Assembly: GCA_026399075.1 (NCBI GenBank)
Contig: JAPLRR010000076.1
Span: 53,885-117,884, forward strand
DNA length: 64,000 nt
Origin: Methylococcales bacterium
GTDB lineage: Bacteria > Pseudomonadota > Gammaproteobacteria > Methylococcales > Methylomonadaceae
Direction of reading: 5' to 3'
A program made the translations under genes and the position numbers. The number at the start of each line of letters is the position of its first letter. The stretch's first letter is position 1. Positions 28,049-39,079 of this stretch are shown piece by piece. The notes beneath the pieces are model-generated. The model ran no database searches and was not told the origin of the DNA. It worked only from the letters and a program-made list of their open reading frames with translations.

Positions 28049-29056
28049 ATGAAACCTGTTTTTGCTGATGCCGCCGCTATCGACTTGGCGGTTACACTGT
28101 TGCGGCAAGGCCGTTTGGTTGCGTTTCCTACCGAAACTGTTTACGGTTTGGGCGCTGATGCGGCTAATCCTCTAGCTGTTGCGCGAATTTTTCAAGCCAA
28201 AGGTCGCCCTGCCGACCATCCACTGATAGTCCATATCGCCAGTGCAGGCTGTCTTGAAGACTGGGCACAGCTTATCCCTGAGTCGGCGCGGTTGTTGGCG
28301 GCCCATTTTTGGCCAGGGCCGCTGGCCATGATTTTGGATAAACGTCCCGAAGTGTCATACGCCGTAACCGGCGGGCAGGACACGATAGGTTTGAGGGTGC
28401 CTGACCATCCCGTCGCATTAGCTTTATTGCAAGCGTTTGGTGGCGGTATAGCCGCGCCTTCTGCAAACCGCTTTTGCCGGATTAGCCCGACACAGGCAGT
28501 CCATGTGGAAGCCGAGTTGGGTGATGCGGTGGATCTTATTTTGGACGGTGGGGCTTGTCAGGTTGGTGTAGAATCAACCATCATCGATTTAAGTGGCCCG
28601 GTGCCCCGTTTGTTGCGCCCCGGCCATATCTCCCGTGATGCTATAGAGGCCGTGTTACAAAGGCCTTTGTTGATGCCGTCCCCATCTGTTGTGTCAACAG
28701 ACCAAGCAGAGATGCGCGCACCTGGCATGATGGCCGTCCACTATGCCCCACAGACTATGGCCATATTGTGTTCTGTGGAGCGGTTGCCGGAAATGCTGCA
28801 AACCCTTTCCGGGCAGCAAAAGAAAATCGGTTTGTTGGTCTATACCCACCCGTTTTCAGAAAACACCAGTAGCTGTGCCATTATCCGTATGCCCTTATCA
28901 GCCGGGGGTTATGCGCAAGCTTTATATAGCGCGCTGCGTGAGCTTGATAGCCAAAATCTGGATGTGATTTTGGTTGAGCAGCCGCCGCAAACTGAAGCGT
29001 GGCGGGCAATCAATGACCGTTTGGGCAAAGCCACCGCCCTGACTGGGGTGGTTTAG
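28049..29056 (+). CDS. Threonylcarbamoyl-AMP synthase, TsaC/Sua5 long form
   Basis: This enzyme makes threonylcarbamoyl-adenylate for the t6A37 modification of ANN-decoding tRNAs. The N-terminal YrdC domain (about 1-200) shows GRLVAFPTETVYGLGADA, KGRPADHPLIVHI and SANRFCRISPTQAVHV. The C-terminal Sua5 domain (about 215-335), with RAPGMMAVHYAPQ, makes it the 335-residue long form rather than short TsaC. TsaB, which acts later in the same pathway, is encoded at 31087 on the same strand. Confidence 0.93.
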   Translation: MKPVFADAAAIDLAVTLLRQGRLVAFPTETVYGLGADAANPLAVARIFQAKGRPADHPLIVHIASAGCLEDWAQLIPESARLLAAHFWPGPLAMILDKRPEVSYAVTGGQDTIGLRVPDHPVALALLQAFGGGIAAPSANRFCRISPTQAVHVEAELGDAVDLILDGGACQVGVESTIIDLSGPVPRLLRPGHISRDAIEAVLQRPLLMPSPSVVSTDQAEMRAPGMMAVHYAPQTMAILCSVERLPEMLQTLSGQQKKIGLLVYTHPFSENTSSCAIIRMPLSAGGYAQALYSALRELDSQNLDVILVEQPPQTEAWRAINDRLGKATALTGVV

Positions 29057-29170
29057 GCCAGTTTATAGATAGTTTGGGTGGCTGCTTGAATTTCTCTTCT
29101 TTATAGCATTGTTGCGGGCATTGCCCTACTATGTATTCCTTTTGGCCAGGCTCAAGCGGCATCAATTCCA

Positions 29171-31090
29171 GTGACAGACAGCAAACAATTTTTTAGCAGT
29201 GACGGCGAGTTATCAAAAGTTATTGCGGCGTATCAGCCCCGTGCGGCCCAGTTGGAAATGGCTGAGGCCATTGCTGCCGCGATTAAAGATAAGCGGCATC
29301 TGATCGCCGAGGCAGGTACGGGCACAGGTAAAACCTTTGCCTATTTAGTCCCCGCCATCTTATCGGGAAAAAAAACCATTGTTTCTACCGGTACCAAAAA
29401 TCTTCAGGATCAGTTGTTTACTAAAGATTTACAGGTGTTGCGTAAAGCGATGAAAGTCCCCTTTATCGCCTCGTTGTTAAAAGGTAGAAGCAATTATTTA
29501 TGCACGTATCGGCTGCAAAATGCCATTGCTTCCCCTTTGGGGTTTAGCAAGGAGGATGCGGCTGCGTTGTCTAAAATAAGGGCATGGTCCAAGCGCACCT
29601 TGTCGGGTGATATTTCAGAAATGTCCGAAGTGGCTGAAGGTGATCCGGTTTGGTATCAGGCCACCTCCACTTTGGATAATTGTCTGGGGCAAGATTGCAC
29701 CGATTATGCCGACTGTTTTTTGGTGAAGGCACGGAAAAAAGCCCAGGAAGCTGATGTATTGGTGGTCAACCATCATTTACTCTGTGCAGACTGGTCGTTG
29801 CGGGACAGTGGTTTTGGCGAGCTGTTGCCCAATGCCGAGGTGGTTGTTATTGATGAGGCGCATCAATTGGCAGACACCGCTTCAAATTTTTTAGGGATTA
29901 CCGTAGGTGCCAAGCAAATGACGGATTTGGCGCAGGATGCGCTGGGGGAATATTTTAAAGATGCCACCGATATTCCGGCTTTGCGCACTGCTTGCGAAGA
30001 TATGGAACATGAAATTAAAGATTTGCGCTTGGCGTTTGGCATGGAGCTCAAGCGTGGTGAATGGCAGGATATAGAAAAAAATCCAAAAATTTTAGGCGGC
30101 CTACATGCCGTTAAAGAACAGTTGCAACGATTGGAAGAGCAGTTAAAGCTGGCTTCGGTTAAGACCAAGGCCTTGGAGTCATGCTATAAGCGGGCCGAAG
30201 AGCTGCTGCAAAAATTAAATCTGATTTTGGATGACCGTAGCGGCAAATGGATACGCTGGTATGAGACGCATAGAAAAACATTTACCTTAAGCCTAACCCC
30301 GCTGGATATTGCCGCAGAGTTTCGGGGCTTTATGCAGCAGCACCAAGCCGCTTGGATTTTTACGTCGGCGACCTTAAGCATTGCCAATAAGTTTGACTAT
30401 TTTGCGGGTAACCTGGGTTTAAACCATGCCGCCAGTGAAAGTTGGGGTAGCCCGTTTGATTATGCAACACAGTCCTTGTTTTATCATCCCAAAGGCTTGC
30501 CGCAACCAAACGACCCTAACTTTACTGCCATGATTGTAGATTTTGCCTTGCCGGTGTTGCAGGCCAGTAAAGGCCGGGCATTCTTTTTGTTTACCAGTCA
30601 CCGCGCCCTCCAAGAAGCCGCCGAACTACTGGCTAAGAAAATCAAATATCCCTTGTTGGTACAGGGTAGCCGTCCTAAAGCCCTATTGTTGGAACAATTT
30701 AAACAAGCGGGCAACGCAATTTTATTGGGTACGTCCAGTTTTTGGGAAGGTGTCGATGTCAGGGGTGAGGCATTGTCTTGTGTGATTATTGACAAATTGC
30801 CTTTCGCGTCGCCCGGTGACCCCGTATTGAAGGCGCGTTTGGAGGCGATGACCCAACAAGGCAAGAACCCGTTTTTTGAGTACCAGTTACCTACCGCTGT
30901 CATTGCGCTTAGGCAGGGTATAGGCCGGTTGATCCGTGATGTCACCGACCGTGGCGTGTTGATGGTCTGTGACCCGCGGTTGTTGAAAAAATCCTATGGG
31001 CAAATATTTTTGGACAGTGTGCCACCGATGCGGCGCAGCCGCGATATAGCCGATGTGCAGGCATTTTTTCAAGAGGAGGGCAAGCCATGA
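29171..31090 (+). CDS. yoaA: DinG/YoaA-family ATP-dependent DNA helicase
   Basis: A 639-residue superfamily 2 helicase of the XPD-like group. Motif I is AEAGTGTGKTFAYLV near 40 and motif II is VVIDEAHQLADTA near 220. Four Cys of the Fe-S cluster are placed between them: SNYLCTY, DNCLGQDCTDYADCF. C-terminal motifs include FTSHRALQEAAELL, GTSSFWEGVDVRGE and IALRQGIGRLIRD. YoaA helps to repair replication forks. The stop overlaps the tsaB start by 4 bases (ATGA). Confidence 0.93.
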   Translation: MTDSKQFFSSDGELSKVIAAYQPRAAQLEMAEAIAAAIKDKRHLIAEAGTGTGKTFAYLVPAILSGKKTIVSTGTKNLQDQLFTKDLQVLRKAMKVPFIASLLKGRSNYLCTYRLQNAIASPLGFSKEDAAALSKIRAWSKRTLSGDISEMSEVAEGDPVWYQATSTLDNCLGQDCTDYADCFLVKARKKAQEADVLVVNHHLLCADWSLRDSGFGELLPNAEVVVIDEAHQLADTASNFLGITVGAKQMTDLAQDALGEYFKDATDIPALRTACEDMEHEIKDLRLAFGMELKRGEWQDIEKNPKILGGLHAVKEQLQRLEEQLKLASVKTKALESCYKRAEELLQKLNLILDDRSGKWIRWYETHRKTFTLSLTPLDIAAEFRGFMQQHQAAWIFTSATLSIANKFDYFAGNLGLNHAASESWGSPFDYATQSLFYHPKGLPQPNDPNFTAMIVDFALPVLQASKGRAFFLFTSHRALQEAAELLAKKIKYPLLVQGSRPKALLLEQFKQAGNAILLGTSSFWEGVDVRGEALSCVIIDKLPFASPGDPVLKARLEAMTQQGKNPFFEYQLPTAVIALRQGIGRLIRDVTDRGVLMVCDPRLLKKSYGQIFLDSVPPMRRSRDIADVQAFFQEEGKP

Positions 31091-31773
31091 AATTACTGGC
31101 CGTAGAAACGTCCACAGAAGCCTGTTCGGCGGCATTGTCCATTGATGGGGTGATCACGGAGTTTTTCGAGCTGAGCCCTAAAGAACATACCAAGCTGATT
31201 TTGCCGATGATAGATCGCCTTATGTCCGATGCTGGTTTAAAGCCACAGCAGCTTGATGGGCTGGCTTTTAGTTGTGGGCCGGGATCGTTTACCGGTGTGC
31301 GCATAGCCACAGGCATCATCCACGGCATAGCCTTAGGTGCTGATTTACCCGTGGTGCCCGTATCCACTTTAGCGGCAATTGCCCAAGATTTTTTTGATCA
31401 GGCGCTGGCCGATAATATCGCTTTTACGGCGATGGATGCACGTATGGGGGAAATATTCTGGGGGGTTTACCAGCGTGATGAATTGGGCTATGCCCAATTG
31501 CTGGGCAAGGAGGCAGTTGCACCCGCAGGTGAGGTGGAATTTCCTGATAAGGTGGGGGCTGGCATAGGTTCGGGTTGGGCGGTTTATGGTGAAGAATTGG
31601 GTCGGCGTTTGGGTGGTCGGGTTTTGTCGATAGCGCCAGGATTGTTGCCCAGGGCGCAGGCTATCGCCCGTTTAGGGGTGCAGGGCTTCGGGCAAGGTTT
31701 GGCGGTTGGGGTGGAGCAGGCTATGCCGGTCTATCTGCGGGATAAAGTCGCAAAGAAAGAATCCGAAAGATAA
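31087..31773 (+). CDS. tsaB: TsaB, tRNA t6A37 threonylcarbamoyltransferase complex dimerisation subunit
   Basis: A 228-residue ASKHA-fold protein. It starts MKLLAVETSTEACSAALSIDG and contains FSCGPGSFTGVRIATGIIHG near 58 and AMDARMGEIFWGVYQ near 116, the conserved TsaB blocks. TsaB pairs with TsaD and TsaE to transfer the carbamoyl-threonyl group made by TsaC. It overlaps yoaA by 4 bases and ends 80 bases before the tRNA-Val gene. Confidence 0.95.
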   Translation: MKLLAVETSTEACSAALSIDGVITEFFELSPKEHTKLILPMIDRLMSDAGLKPQQLDGLAFSCGPGSFTGVRIATGIIHGIALGADLPVVPVSTLAAIAQDFFDQALADNIAFTAMDARMGEIFWGVYQRDELGYAQLLGKEAVAPAGEVEFPDKVGAGIGSGWAVYGEELGRRLGGRVLSIAPGLLPRAQAIARLGVQGFGQGLAVGVEQAMPVYLRDKVAKKESER

Positions 31774-31798
31774 AGTGAGTTTTGTAGGGATATAGGGC

Positions 31799-31826
31799 TT
31801 GCGTAACTTAATTCTATTGGTATAAT
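31799..31826 (+). promoter_or_regulatory. Sigma-70 promoter of tRNA-Val
   Basis: TTGCGT (31799-31804) and TATAAT (31821-31826) are spaced by 16 bases. The predicted start lies about 20 bases before the mature tRNA 5' end, as usual for stable RNA genes. Confidence 0.75.
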
Positions 31827-31852
31827 AGTCAGTTCTTGAAGTTTATAGCTTC

Positions 31853-31929
31853 AGGCGCGTAGCTCAGTTGGTTAGAGCACCACCTTGACATGGTGGGGGT
31901 CGTTGGTTCGAGTCCAATCGCGCCTACCA
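31853..31929 (+). tRNA. tRNA-Val (anticodon GAC)
   Basis: A complete 77-base tRNA including encoded CCA. The acceptor arms AGGCGCG and CGCGCCT pair fully. The anticodon stem CCACC/GGTGG encloses TTGACAT, with GAC in the middle, and the T-arm reads GTTGG TTCGAGT CCAAT. A promoter precedes it and a hairpin plus U-run follows, so it is a separate unit between tsaB and thrS. Confidence 0.97.
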
Positions 31930-31935
31930 AACATT

Positions 31936-31963
31936 AAAGCACTGCTCTGGCGGTGCTTTTTTT
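31936..31963 (+). terminator. Intrinsic terminator of tRNA-Val
   Basis: AAAGCAC (31936-31942) pairs with GTGCTTT (31953-31959) and is followed by further T residues to 31963. It lies just 7 bases after the tRNA and 26 bases before thrS. Confidence 0.8.
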
Positions 31964-31988
31964 ATTGTAGCAACTAAAAAATATAACG

Positions 31989-33896
31989 ATGCCGGTAATT
32001 ACCCTTCCTGATGGATCTAGACGTGAGTTTGACCACGCTGTCACCGTGCTGGATGTTGCGAGCTCCATAGGGTCTGGGCTGGCCAAGGCAACCTTGGCGG
32101 GTCGTGTCAATGGCGTGTTGGTTGATGCCAGCACAGCAATCGATAGTGATGCCACCCTGCAAATCATTACCGCAAAAGATAATGACGGTGTTGATGTCAT
32201 ACGCCATTCTACGGCGCACTTATTGGCGCAAGCCGTTAAGCAATTGTTTCCCGAAGCCCAGGTTACCATAGGCCCAGTCATCGAAAACGGCTTTTATTAT
32301 GACTTCGCCTACCAACGGCCTTTTACCCCTGATGATTTGCTTGCGATTGAGGCAAAAATGCAGCAATTGGTTGCTGAAAACCATGCTGTTAGCCGGGACG
32401 TTTTAAGCCGTGATGAGGCGGTGGCCTTTTTCAAAGGGCTAGGTGAGGCCTATAAGGCAGAAATTATTGAATCCATTCCTGCCGACCAAGACTTATCGCT
32501 CTATAAACAAGGTGAATTTACCGATTTGTGTCGCGGGCCGCATGTGCCAAGCACAGGGAAATTAGGCGCATTTAAGTTGATGAAAATTGCTGGCGCTTAT
32601 TGGCGCGGCAACTCTGAAAATGAAATGCTGCAACGCATTTATGGCACGGCTTGGGGCGATAAAAAAGAATTGCAGGCATATTTGCACCGATTGGAAGAAG
32701 CTGAAAAGCGTGACCACCGGAAATTGGCTAAAACCCTAAATTTGTTCCATGTCCAAGAAGAAGCGCCAGGCATGGTGTTTTGGCATGAAAAAGGCTGGAT
32801 TATCTACCAGCAGCTAGAACAATATATCCGCGAAAAACTACGGGTAAATGGTTATGGCGAAGTGAAAACGCCCCAGCTTGTTGATCGTAGCCTTTGGGAA
32901 AAATCGGGGCACTGGGATAAGTTTGGCGCGATGATTTTTACCACGCATTCAGAGCATCGTGATTACGCGATCAAGCCCATGAATTGCCCCTGCCATGTGC
33001 AGATATATAACCAAGGCATCAAAAGTTACCGGGATTTGCCGATACGTTTGGCCGAATTTGGCTCCTGCCACCGCAATGAGCCGTCAGGAACGCTGCATGG
33101 CCTAATGCGGGTGCGCAACTTTGTCCAAGACGATGCGCATATCTTTTGCACCGAAGACCAAATCCAAGACGAAGTGGCAACATTTATCGATATGTTGTTT
33201 TCCGTGTATAAAGACTTGGGCTTTGAAGAAGTTATCATCAAGCTGTCAACCCGCCCTGAAAATAGGGTGGGTGATGATTCGGTTTGGGATAAGGCTGAAA
33301 GTGCTTTGGAATTGGCGCTTAACACTAAAGGTTTGGCATGGGATCTACAGCCAGGTGAAGGTGCTTTTTACGGGCCAAAAATTGAATTTTCGCTAAAAGA
33401 TTGTATTGGCCGGGTTTGGCAATGCGGTACTATACAAGTTGATTTTTCCATGCCAGGACGCTTGGGGGCAACTTACATAGCCGAGGATGGTTCCAAGCAA
33501 GCCCCTGTCATGTTGCATAGGGCAATTTTAGGGTCATTGGAGCGTTTTATCGGTATTTTGATAGAACAACACGCCGGCACCTTCCCTTTATGGCTGTCAC
33601 CCGTGCAAGTTATGGTCATGGATATTGCCGACCGCCATGCCGCCTACGCGTCTAAAATCATGAAAGAGCTAGAGCAACAAGGCATTAGGGTTAAAATTGA
33701 CTTGAGAAATGAGAAGATCGGGTTTAAAATTCGTGAGCATTCTATGCAGCGGATACCGTATCTTGTAATTATTGGTGACAAAGAATTAGAAGAACAAACC
33801 ATAACGGTACGTACGCAAAAAGGTGAAGATTTAGGTAGTCTGTCAATGGGTGAGTTTGCCGAACGGTTAAAACAAGAGATTGCAGACAGAAAATAA
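31989..33896 (+). CDS. thrS: Threonyl-tRNA synthetase
   Basis: A 635-residue class II synthetase. It has an N-terminal TGS domain (about 1-62), an editing domain with [16 protein letters not shown] near 73 and the Cys/His site [15 protein letters not shown] near 180. The catalytic core carries [20 protein letters not shown] (motif 2) and a C-terminal anticodon domain (about 535-635). It charges tRNA-Thr and edits mischarged Ser. It is the first gene of the translation operon; infC follows after 23 bases. Confidence 0.97.
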   Translation: MPVITLPDGSRREFDHAVTVLDVASSIGSGLAKATLAGRVNGVLVDASTAIDSDATLQIITAKDNDGVDVIRHSTAHLLAQAVKQLFPEAQVTIGPVIENGFYYDFAYQRPFTPDDLLAIEAKMQQLVAENHAVSRDVLSRDEAVAFFKGLGEAYKAEIIESIPADQDLSLYKQGEFTDLCRGPHVPSTGKLGAFKLMKIAGAYWRGNSENEMLQRIYGTAWGDKKELQAYLHRLEEAEKRDHRKLAKTLNLFHVQEEAPGMVFWHEKGWIIYQQLEQYIREKLRVNGYGEVKTPQLVDRSLWEKSGHWDKFGAMIFTTHSEHRDYAIKPMNCPCHVQIYNQGIKSYRDLPIRLAEFGSCHRNEPSGTLHGLMRVRNFVQDDAHIFCTEDQIQDEVATFIDMLFSVYKDLGFEEVIIKLSTRPENRVGDDSVWDKAESALELALNTKGLAWDLQPGEGAFYGPKIEFSLKDCIGRVWQCGTIQVDFSMPGRLGATYIAEDGSKQAPVMLHRAILGSLERFIGILIEQHAGTFPLWLSPVQVMVMDIADRHAAYASKIMKELEQQGIRVKIDLRNEKIGFKIREHSMQRIPYLVIIGDKELEEQTITVRTQKGEDLGSLSMGEFAERLKQEIADRK

Positions 33897-33905
33897 TTGT
33901 ATTTT

Positions 33906-33922
33906 TGGAGGATTAGGGTATC
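33906..33922 (+). promoter_or_regulatory. Ribosome site and ATC start of infC
   Basis: TGGAGGA (33906-33912) is a strong Shine-Dalgarno sequence, 8 bases before ATC 33920-33922. No ATG, GTG or TTG occurs at a suitable distance; the first in-frame TTG (33947) is too far downstream and would remove conserved residues. Rare start codons of infC in other bacteria (AUU in E. coli) underlie IF-3 autoregulation. Confidence 0.8.
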
Positions 33923-34444
33923 GCTGCTAAAAAAGATGAAACGCGCTTGAATGATGCCATCACCGCTAGGCGGGTGAGGGTTACAGGTGCAGAAGGTGAA
34001 GCATTAGGTATAATTTCGCTGGATGAGGCCAAACAGATTGCTTATGCGGCGGACTTGGATTTAGTAGAAATATCGCCAAACGCGGATCCCCCGGTTTGCA
34101 AGATAATGAACTACGGCAAATACCAGTTCGAGCTTAATAAGAAACTGGCAATTGCCAAAAAGAAGCAAAAGCAAATCCAAGTCAAAGAAATTAAATTCAG
34201 GCCAGGCACTGATGAAGGCGATTATCAGGTTAAACTGAGAAGCTTGGTCAAATTCCTTAACGATGGTGATAAAACCAAAGTAACCGTGCGTTACCGTGGA
34301 CGCGAGATGGCGCACCGGGAAATTGGCATGGATCTGCTTAAGCGCATCGAAACAGATTTGGAAGAAATAGCATTGGTCGAACAATTCCCAAAAATGGAAG
34401 GTCGGCAAATGATTATGGTTATGTCCCCGAAAAAGAAAAAATAA
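33920..34444 (+). CDS. infC: Translation initiation factor IF-3
   Basis: IF-3 prevents premature joining of subunits and checks the start codon. From ATC 33920 the 174-residue protein reads (M)[20 protein letters not shown], then [48 protein letters not shown] and [18 protein letters not shown], all as in the family. Length fits the usual 173-180 only with this start. The non-canonical start codon is discriminated against by IF-3 itself, so a feedback loop is expected. It is followed by rpmI and rplT, as in most bacteria. Confidence 0.95.
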   Translation: MAAKKDETRLNDAITARRVRVTGAEGEALGIISLDEAKQIAYAADLDLVEISPNADPPVCKIMNYGKYQFELNKKLAIAKKKQKQIQVKEIKFRPGTDEGDYQVKLRSLVKFLNDGDKTKVTVRYRGREMAHREIGMDLLKRIETDLEEIALVEQFPKMEGRQMIMVMSPKKKK

Positions 34445-34639
34445 CGGCAGATTCGGATCTAATCGGTTTTAGCTAAGTTATAGTGTTAAAGCCACTTAAA
34501 TGGTGGCACTACAATTTCAGCAAAGGGTTTGCTGTAAAAAGCATCAGTTTTGGTGCTAGTCATTCTTCAGGGCCGTGCATTTTGCCTTGCTGGGTGATGT
34601 CTCAGGGATTTTTTATTTTTATATTATTGGAGCAAACAA
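34445..34639 (+). promoter_or_regulatory. Structured leader before rpmI-rplT
   Basis: The 195-base gap is unusually long for this operon. It contains a hairpin with GCCAC (34491-34495) against GTGGC (34503-34507), a second imperfect dyad (agcatcagttttggtgct near 34540) and a T-rich run at 34609-34624 just before the ribosome site TTGGAG. In other bacteria L20 binds the leader and represses rpmI-rplT. The region is a good candidate for that control, but no exact L20 site can be read. Confidence 0.5.
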
Positions 34640-34837
34640 ATGCCAAAGATAAAAACTAACCGTGGTGCTGCCAAGCGTTTTAGACGCACAGGCAACGGCG
34701 GTTTTAAATGCGGACAGTCGCACCGTCGCCACATTTTGACAAAAAAGTCGACTAAAAGAAAAAGACAGTTACGCTCACCCGCAACTATTCATCCTTCCGA
34801 TCTGCGCATGGCTTTGCGCATGATGCCTTACAGTTGA
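34640..34837 (+). CDS. rpmI: 50S ribosomal protein L35
   Basis: A 65-residue basic protein: [18 protein letters not shown] at the start, then [15 protein letters not shown]. These are the standard L35 blocks. It ends with [11 protein letters not shown], and rplT follows 15 bases later. Confidence 0.97.
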   Translation: MPKIKTNRGAAKRFRRTGNGGFKCGQSHRRHILTKKSTKRKRQLRSPATIHPSDLRMALRMMPYS

Positions 34838-34852
34838 TAGCGGGAAATAGCA

Positions 34853-35215
34853 ATGCCTAGAGTTAAACGCGGCGTAACAGCCAGAGCAAGACACAAGAAA
34901 GTTTTAAAACAAGCAAAAGGATACTACGGCGCACGCAGCCGGGTTTATCGGGTTGCCAAGCAAGCGGTCATCAAAGCGGGTCAATATGCGTACCGCGACC
35001 GCAAACAAAGAAAACGCCAATTCCGTGCTTTATGGATAGTCCGTATCAACGCCGCAGCGCGTATTTATGGCATTTCCTATAGCCGTTTGATCAATGGCCT
35101 GACCAAAGCCAATGTGGCCATAGACCGTAAGGTTTTAGCCGACATCGCAGTACGTGACATTGAGTCATTTGGCAAAATAGCAGAAATCGCTAAAGCCAAT
35201 CAAAGTCAGCCTTAA
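34853..35215 (+). CDS. rplT: 50S ribosomal protein L20
   Basis: A 120-residue protein starting [20 protein letters not shown], with [17 protein letters not shown] and [22 protein letters not shown]20 binds 23S rRNA early in assembly and can repress its own operon. Next comes a spacer with two hairpins before pheS. Confidence 0.97.
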   Translation: MPRVKRGVTARARHKKVLKQAKGYYGARSRVYRVAKQAVIKAGQYAYRDRKQRKRQFRALWIVRINAAARIYGISYSRLINGLTKANVAIDRKVLADIAVRDIESFGKIAEIAKANQSQP

Positions 35216-35257
35216 GCAGGACGCAGTATCTCCCAACAGAGATATCCTATGTAATCG

Positions 35258-35300
35258 CCCGCCACGCCAAGTGGCGGGTGGATCAGGATTTTGATCCTGA
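35258..35300 (+). terminator. Two successive hairpins between rplT and pheS
   Basis: CCCGCCAC/GTGGCGGG (35258-35278, loop gccaa) and TCAGGAT/ATCCTGA (35283-35300, loop tttg). They could terminate the rplT transcript partly or attenuate pheST. No clear leader peptide rich in Phe codons is visible, so classical pheST attenuation is not supported. Confidence 0.5.
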
Positions 35301-36365
<1,065 letters not shown>

Positions 36366-36394
36366 ATTGTTGTTACACAGGAAAACGTAGAATC

Positions 36395-38770
36395 ATGCAA
36401 ATTAGTGAAGCCTGGTTGAGGTCATACATCAATCCTGCAATAAGCACAGAAGAATTGGTCGGACAGTTGACGATGGCTGGTCTGGAAGTTGATTCTGTGA
36501 CCCCTGCAGCCGCCCAATTTAGCGGTGTAGTGGTTGGCGTGGTTGTTGCCATGCAGCAGCATCCTGATGCGGATCGCCTGCGTGTCTGCGAAGTGGATGT
36601 AGGGGCGCAAGAAACCTTGCAAATCGTCTGCGGTGCAAGCAATGTCAGGGGTGGCCTAAAAATTCCGGCGGCTTTGTGTGGTGCCGTATTGCCTGGTGAC
36701 TTTAAAATAAAGAAATCCAAGCTGCGTGGCGTGGAATCGTTTGGGATGCTATGTTCAGAAAAAGAACTGGGTCTAGCGGCCGACGCCCAAGGATTGATGG
36801 AGTTGGCAGCCGATGCGCCAGTTGGCGTTGATATACGCGAGTATTTGTCACTGGACGACACGATTATTGAAGTGGATTTGACGCCTAACCGGGCGGATTG
36901 TTTGTGCGTTGAAGGTTTGGCGCGTGAAGTTGCCGTGCTGAATAATGCCGACTGGCAACAACCAGAAGCATATGTGTCCCCAATTGGTCATCAGGACAGC
37001 TTAACCGTGGCTGTAGAGGCCACCGATGCTTGCCCCCGCTATTTGGGGCGCTTGATTACAGGCGTTAATGCCAAGGCCCAAACGCCTTTGTGGATGCAAG
37101 AGCGTCTGCGCCGATCAGGGTTAAGAAGCTTGGGGCCGTTGGTTGATGTCACCAATTATGTGCTGTTGGAATTGGGTCAGCCATTGCATGTCTTTGATGC
37201 CGAAAAACTGGCGGGTGGTATTACTGTGCGTTGGGCAAAAGCGGATGAACCTTTGTCGTTGTTGAATGGCCAGACCATTAAGCTTGATCCAGAAGCGCTG
37301 GTGATTGCTGATGACAAACAAGCTTTGGCACTTGCCGGTATCATGGGCGGCAGCGATTCAGCCGTTAGTGATGAAACCACAAACGTATTTCTGGAATGCG
37401 CATTTTTTAGCCCGCAAGCCATAGCGGGGAAAGCGCGGCGGTTTGGTTTGCATACCGATTCATCGCATCGCTTTGAGCGCGGTGTGGATGCCACATTGCA
37501 GGTGCGTGCCATAGAACGGGCCAGCCAATTAATTTTAGAACTCGCGGGCGGTACGGTTGGTCCGATCACAGAAGTGACGACAACAGCCACTTTACCGCAA
37601 CGTCAAGCCGTCACTTTACGGCGACAACGTATCCAAAAAACCTTGGGCGTGGTTTTGGATGATGAGCTGGTCACAGGCATCTTCCATCGCTTGGGTATGC
37701 AAGTCCTAGCGACCGCAGAAGGCTGGAACATCACTCCGCCTGGGTTTCGCTTTGATATAGCCATAGAGGCGGACTTAATCGAAGAATTGGCGCGTATCTA
37801 TGGTTATAATAAACTGCCTACCAGCCGTTTATTAATGCGCTCTGAATTAAGCCCAGCCACCGAATCCGTGCTGGACATAGAGCGGGTAAAAGATTTGCTG
37901 GTGGACAAAGGCTACCAAGAAGCCATCACGTATAGTTTTGTCGATGAAGACATCCAAAAGGCCATTGCCCCTGATACAGCGGTTATCCGCCTAAAAAACC
38001 CCATCTCATCAGAGTTGGCGGTTATGCGGACAACGCTTTGGTGCGGTTTGATAAAAGCTGCCCTTTACAACACCCACCGCCAACATAGTCGGGTCCGGTT
38101 ATTTGAAACCGGTTTACGGTTCCTCAATGAAGGCGGCAACACCCAGCAACAAAAAATGCTGGCAGGTTTGGTGTTAGGCAGCGCTTATAATGAGCAATGG
38201 GGCGAACCCACACGAAAAGTAGATTTCTTTGATGTAAAAGCCGACCTGCAGGCGCTATTTACCTTAACTGGCTGCACAGTAAGCTATGTAGCCGCCCAAC
38301 ATACAGCCTTGCACCCCGGCCAAACTGCTGAACTTACCGACGCAGAAGGACAGTCCATAGGCTGGATAGGTATGTTGCACCCCGATTTAGAAAAACAACT
38401 GGGATTTGACACCCAAGTCTTTCTGTTTGAACTTGACCAAAATTTATTGCTAAAAAAACGCATACCCGCTTTTAAGCCATTGTCAAAATACCCATCGGTA
38501 CGCCGCGATTTGGCGCTGATCGTTAAAGAAGACGTGTTGGCCAGCGGACTCATCAGCTGCATAGAGGACAGTGCCGGATCTTGCCTGAAAAATGTCACCG
38601 TTTTTGACATTTACCGGGGCAAAGGCGTTGAAGCAGGCAGCAAAAGTGTGGCCTTAAGTTTGATTATGCAAGATGATACCCAAACATTAACAGACCCTGA
38701 AGTCGACGCTATCGTTAGCAGGCTGTTAAACCAATTGACCAATAAAATGAATGCAAAGCTGAGGGATTGA
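36395..38770 (+). CDS. pheT: Phenylalanyl-tRNA synthetase beta chain
   Basis: The 791-residue beta chain contains the EMAP-like tRNA-binding domain (about 39-150), the B3/B4 editing domain (about 200-390), B5 and a catalytic-like domain. The C-terminal FDX-ACB anticodon domain starts near KPLSKYPSVRRDLALIV (about 695). The start MQISEAWLRSYINPAI is typical. The gene is followed 3 bases later by ihfA. Confidence 0.97.
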   Translation: MQISEAWLRSYINPAISTEELVGQLTMAGLEVDSVTPAAAQFSGVVVGVVVAMQQHPDADRLRVCEVDVGAQETLQIVCGASNVRGGLKIPAALCGAVLPGDFKIKKSKLRGVESFGMLCSEKELGLAADAQGLMELAADAPVGVDIREYLSLDDTIIEVDLTPNRADCLCVEGLAREVAVLNNADWQQPEAYVSPIGHQDSLTVAVEATDACPRYLGRLITGVNAKAQTPLWMQERLRRSGLRSLGPLVDVTNYVLLELGQPLHVFDAEKLAGGITVRWAKADEPLSLLNGQTIKLDPEALVIADDKQALALAGIMGGSDSAVSDETTNVFLECAFFSPQAIAGKARRFGLHTDSSHRFERGVDATLQVRAIERASQLILELAGGTVGPITEVTTTATLPQRQAVTLRRQRIQKTLGVVLDDELVTGIFHRLGMQVLATAEGWNITPPGFRFDIAIEADLIEELARIYGYNKLPTSRLLMRSELSPATESVLDIERVKDLLVDKGYQEAITYSFVDEDIQKAIAPDTAVIRLKNPISSELAVMRTTLWCGLIKAALYNTHRQHSRVRLFETGLRFLNEGGNTQQQKMLAGLVLGSAYNEQWGEPTRKVDFFDVKADLQALFTLTGCTVSYVAAQHTALHPGQTAELTDAEGQSIGWIGMLHPDLEKQLGFDTQVFLFELDQNLLLKKRIPAFKPLSKYPSVRRDLALIVKEDVLASGLISCIEDSAGSCLKNVTVFDIYRGKGVEAGSKSVALSLIMQDDTQTLTDPEVDAIVSRLLNQLTNKMNAKLRD

Positions 38771-38773
38771 TTT

Positions 38774-39079
38774 ATGGCATTAACAAAAGCAGATTTTGCC
38801 GAAAGGCTGTTTGACGAGCTAGGCTTAAACAAGCGCGAAGCAAAAGAAATGGTGGAACTTTTTTTTGAAGAAATCAAAAGCTCTTTGGAAGAGGGTAAGC
38901 AAGTAAAAATTTCCGGTTTTGGCAAATTTGAATTGCGCGATAAAACCAGCCGTCCGGGCAGAAACCCAAAAACGGGTGAGGAAATTCCCATAACGGCACG
39001 CCGTGTGGTAACATTTCGTTCTGGACAAAAACTTAAAGCCCGAGTAGAAGCCTATGCTGGAGCCGAGCAACAACAATGA
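38774..39079 (+). CDS. ihfA: Integration host factor alpha subunit
   Basis: A 101-residue DNA-bending protein (HU/IHF fold). It starts [27 protein letters not shown]; the DNA-minor-groove arm shows [20 protein letters not shown], with the intercalating Pro in RNPKTG. The partner IhfB is not in this window. pheT-ihfA order is conserved. The end overlaps the MerR gene by 26 bases. Confidence 0.96.
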   Translation: MALTKADFAERLFDELGLNKREAKEMVELFFEEIKSSLEEGKQVKISGFGKFELRDKTSRPGRNPKTGEEIPITARRVVTFRSGQKLKARVEAYAGAEQQQ

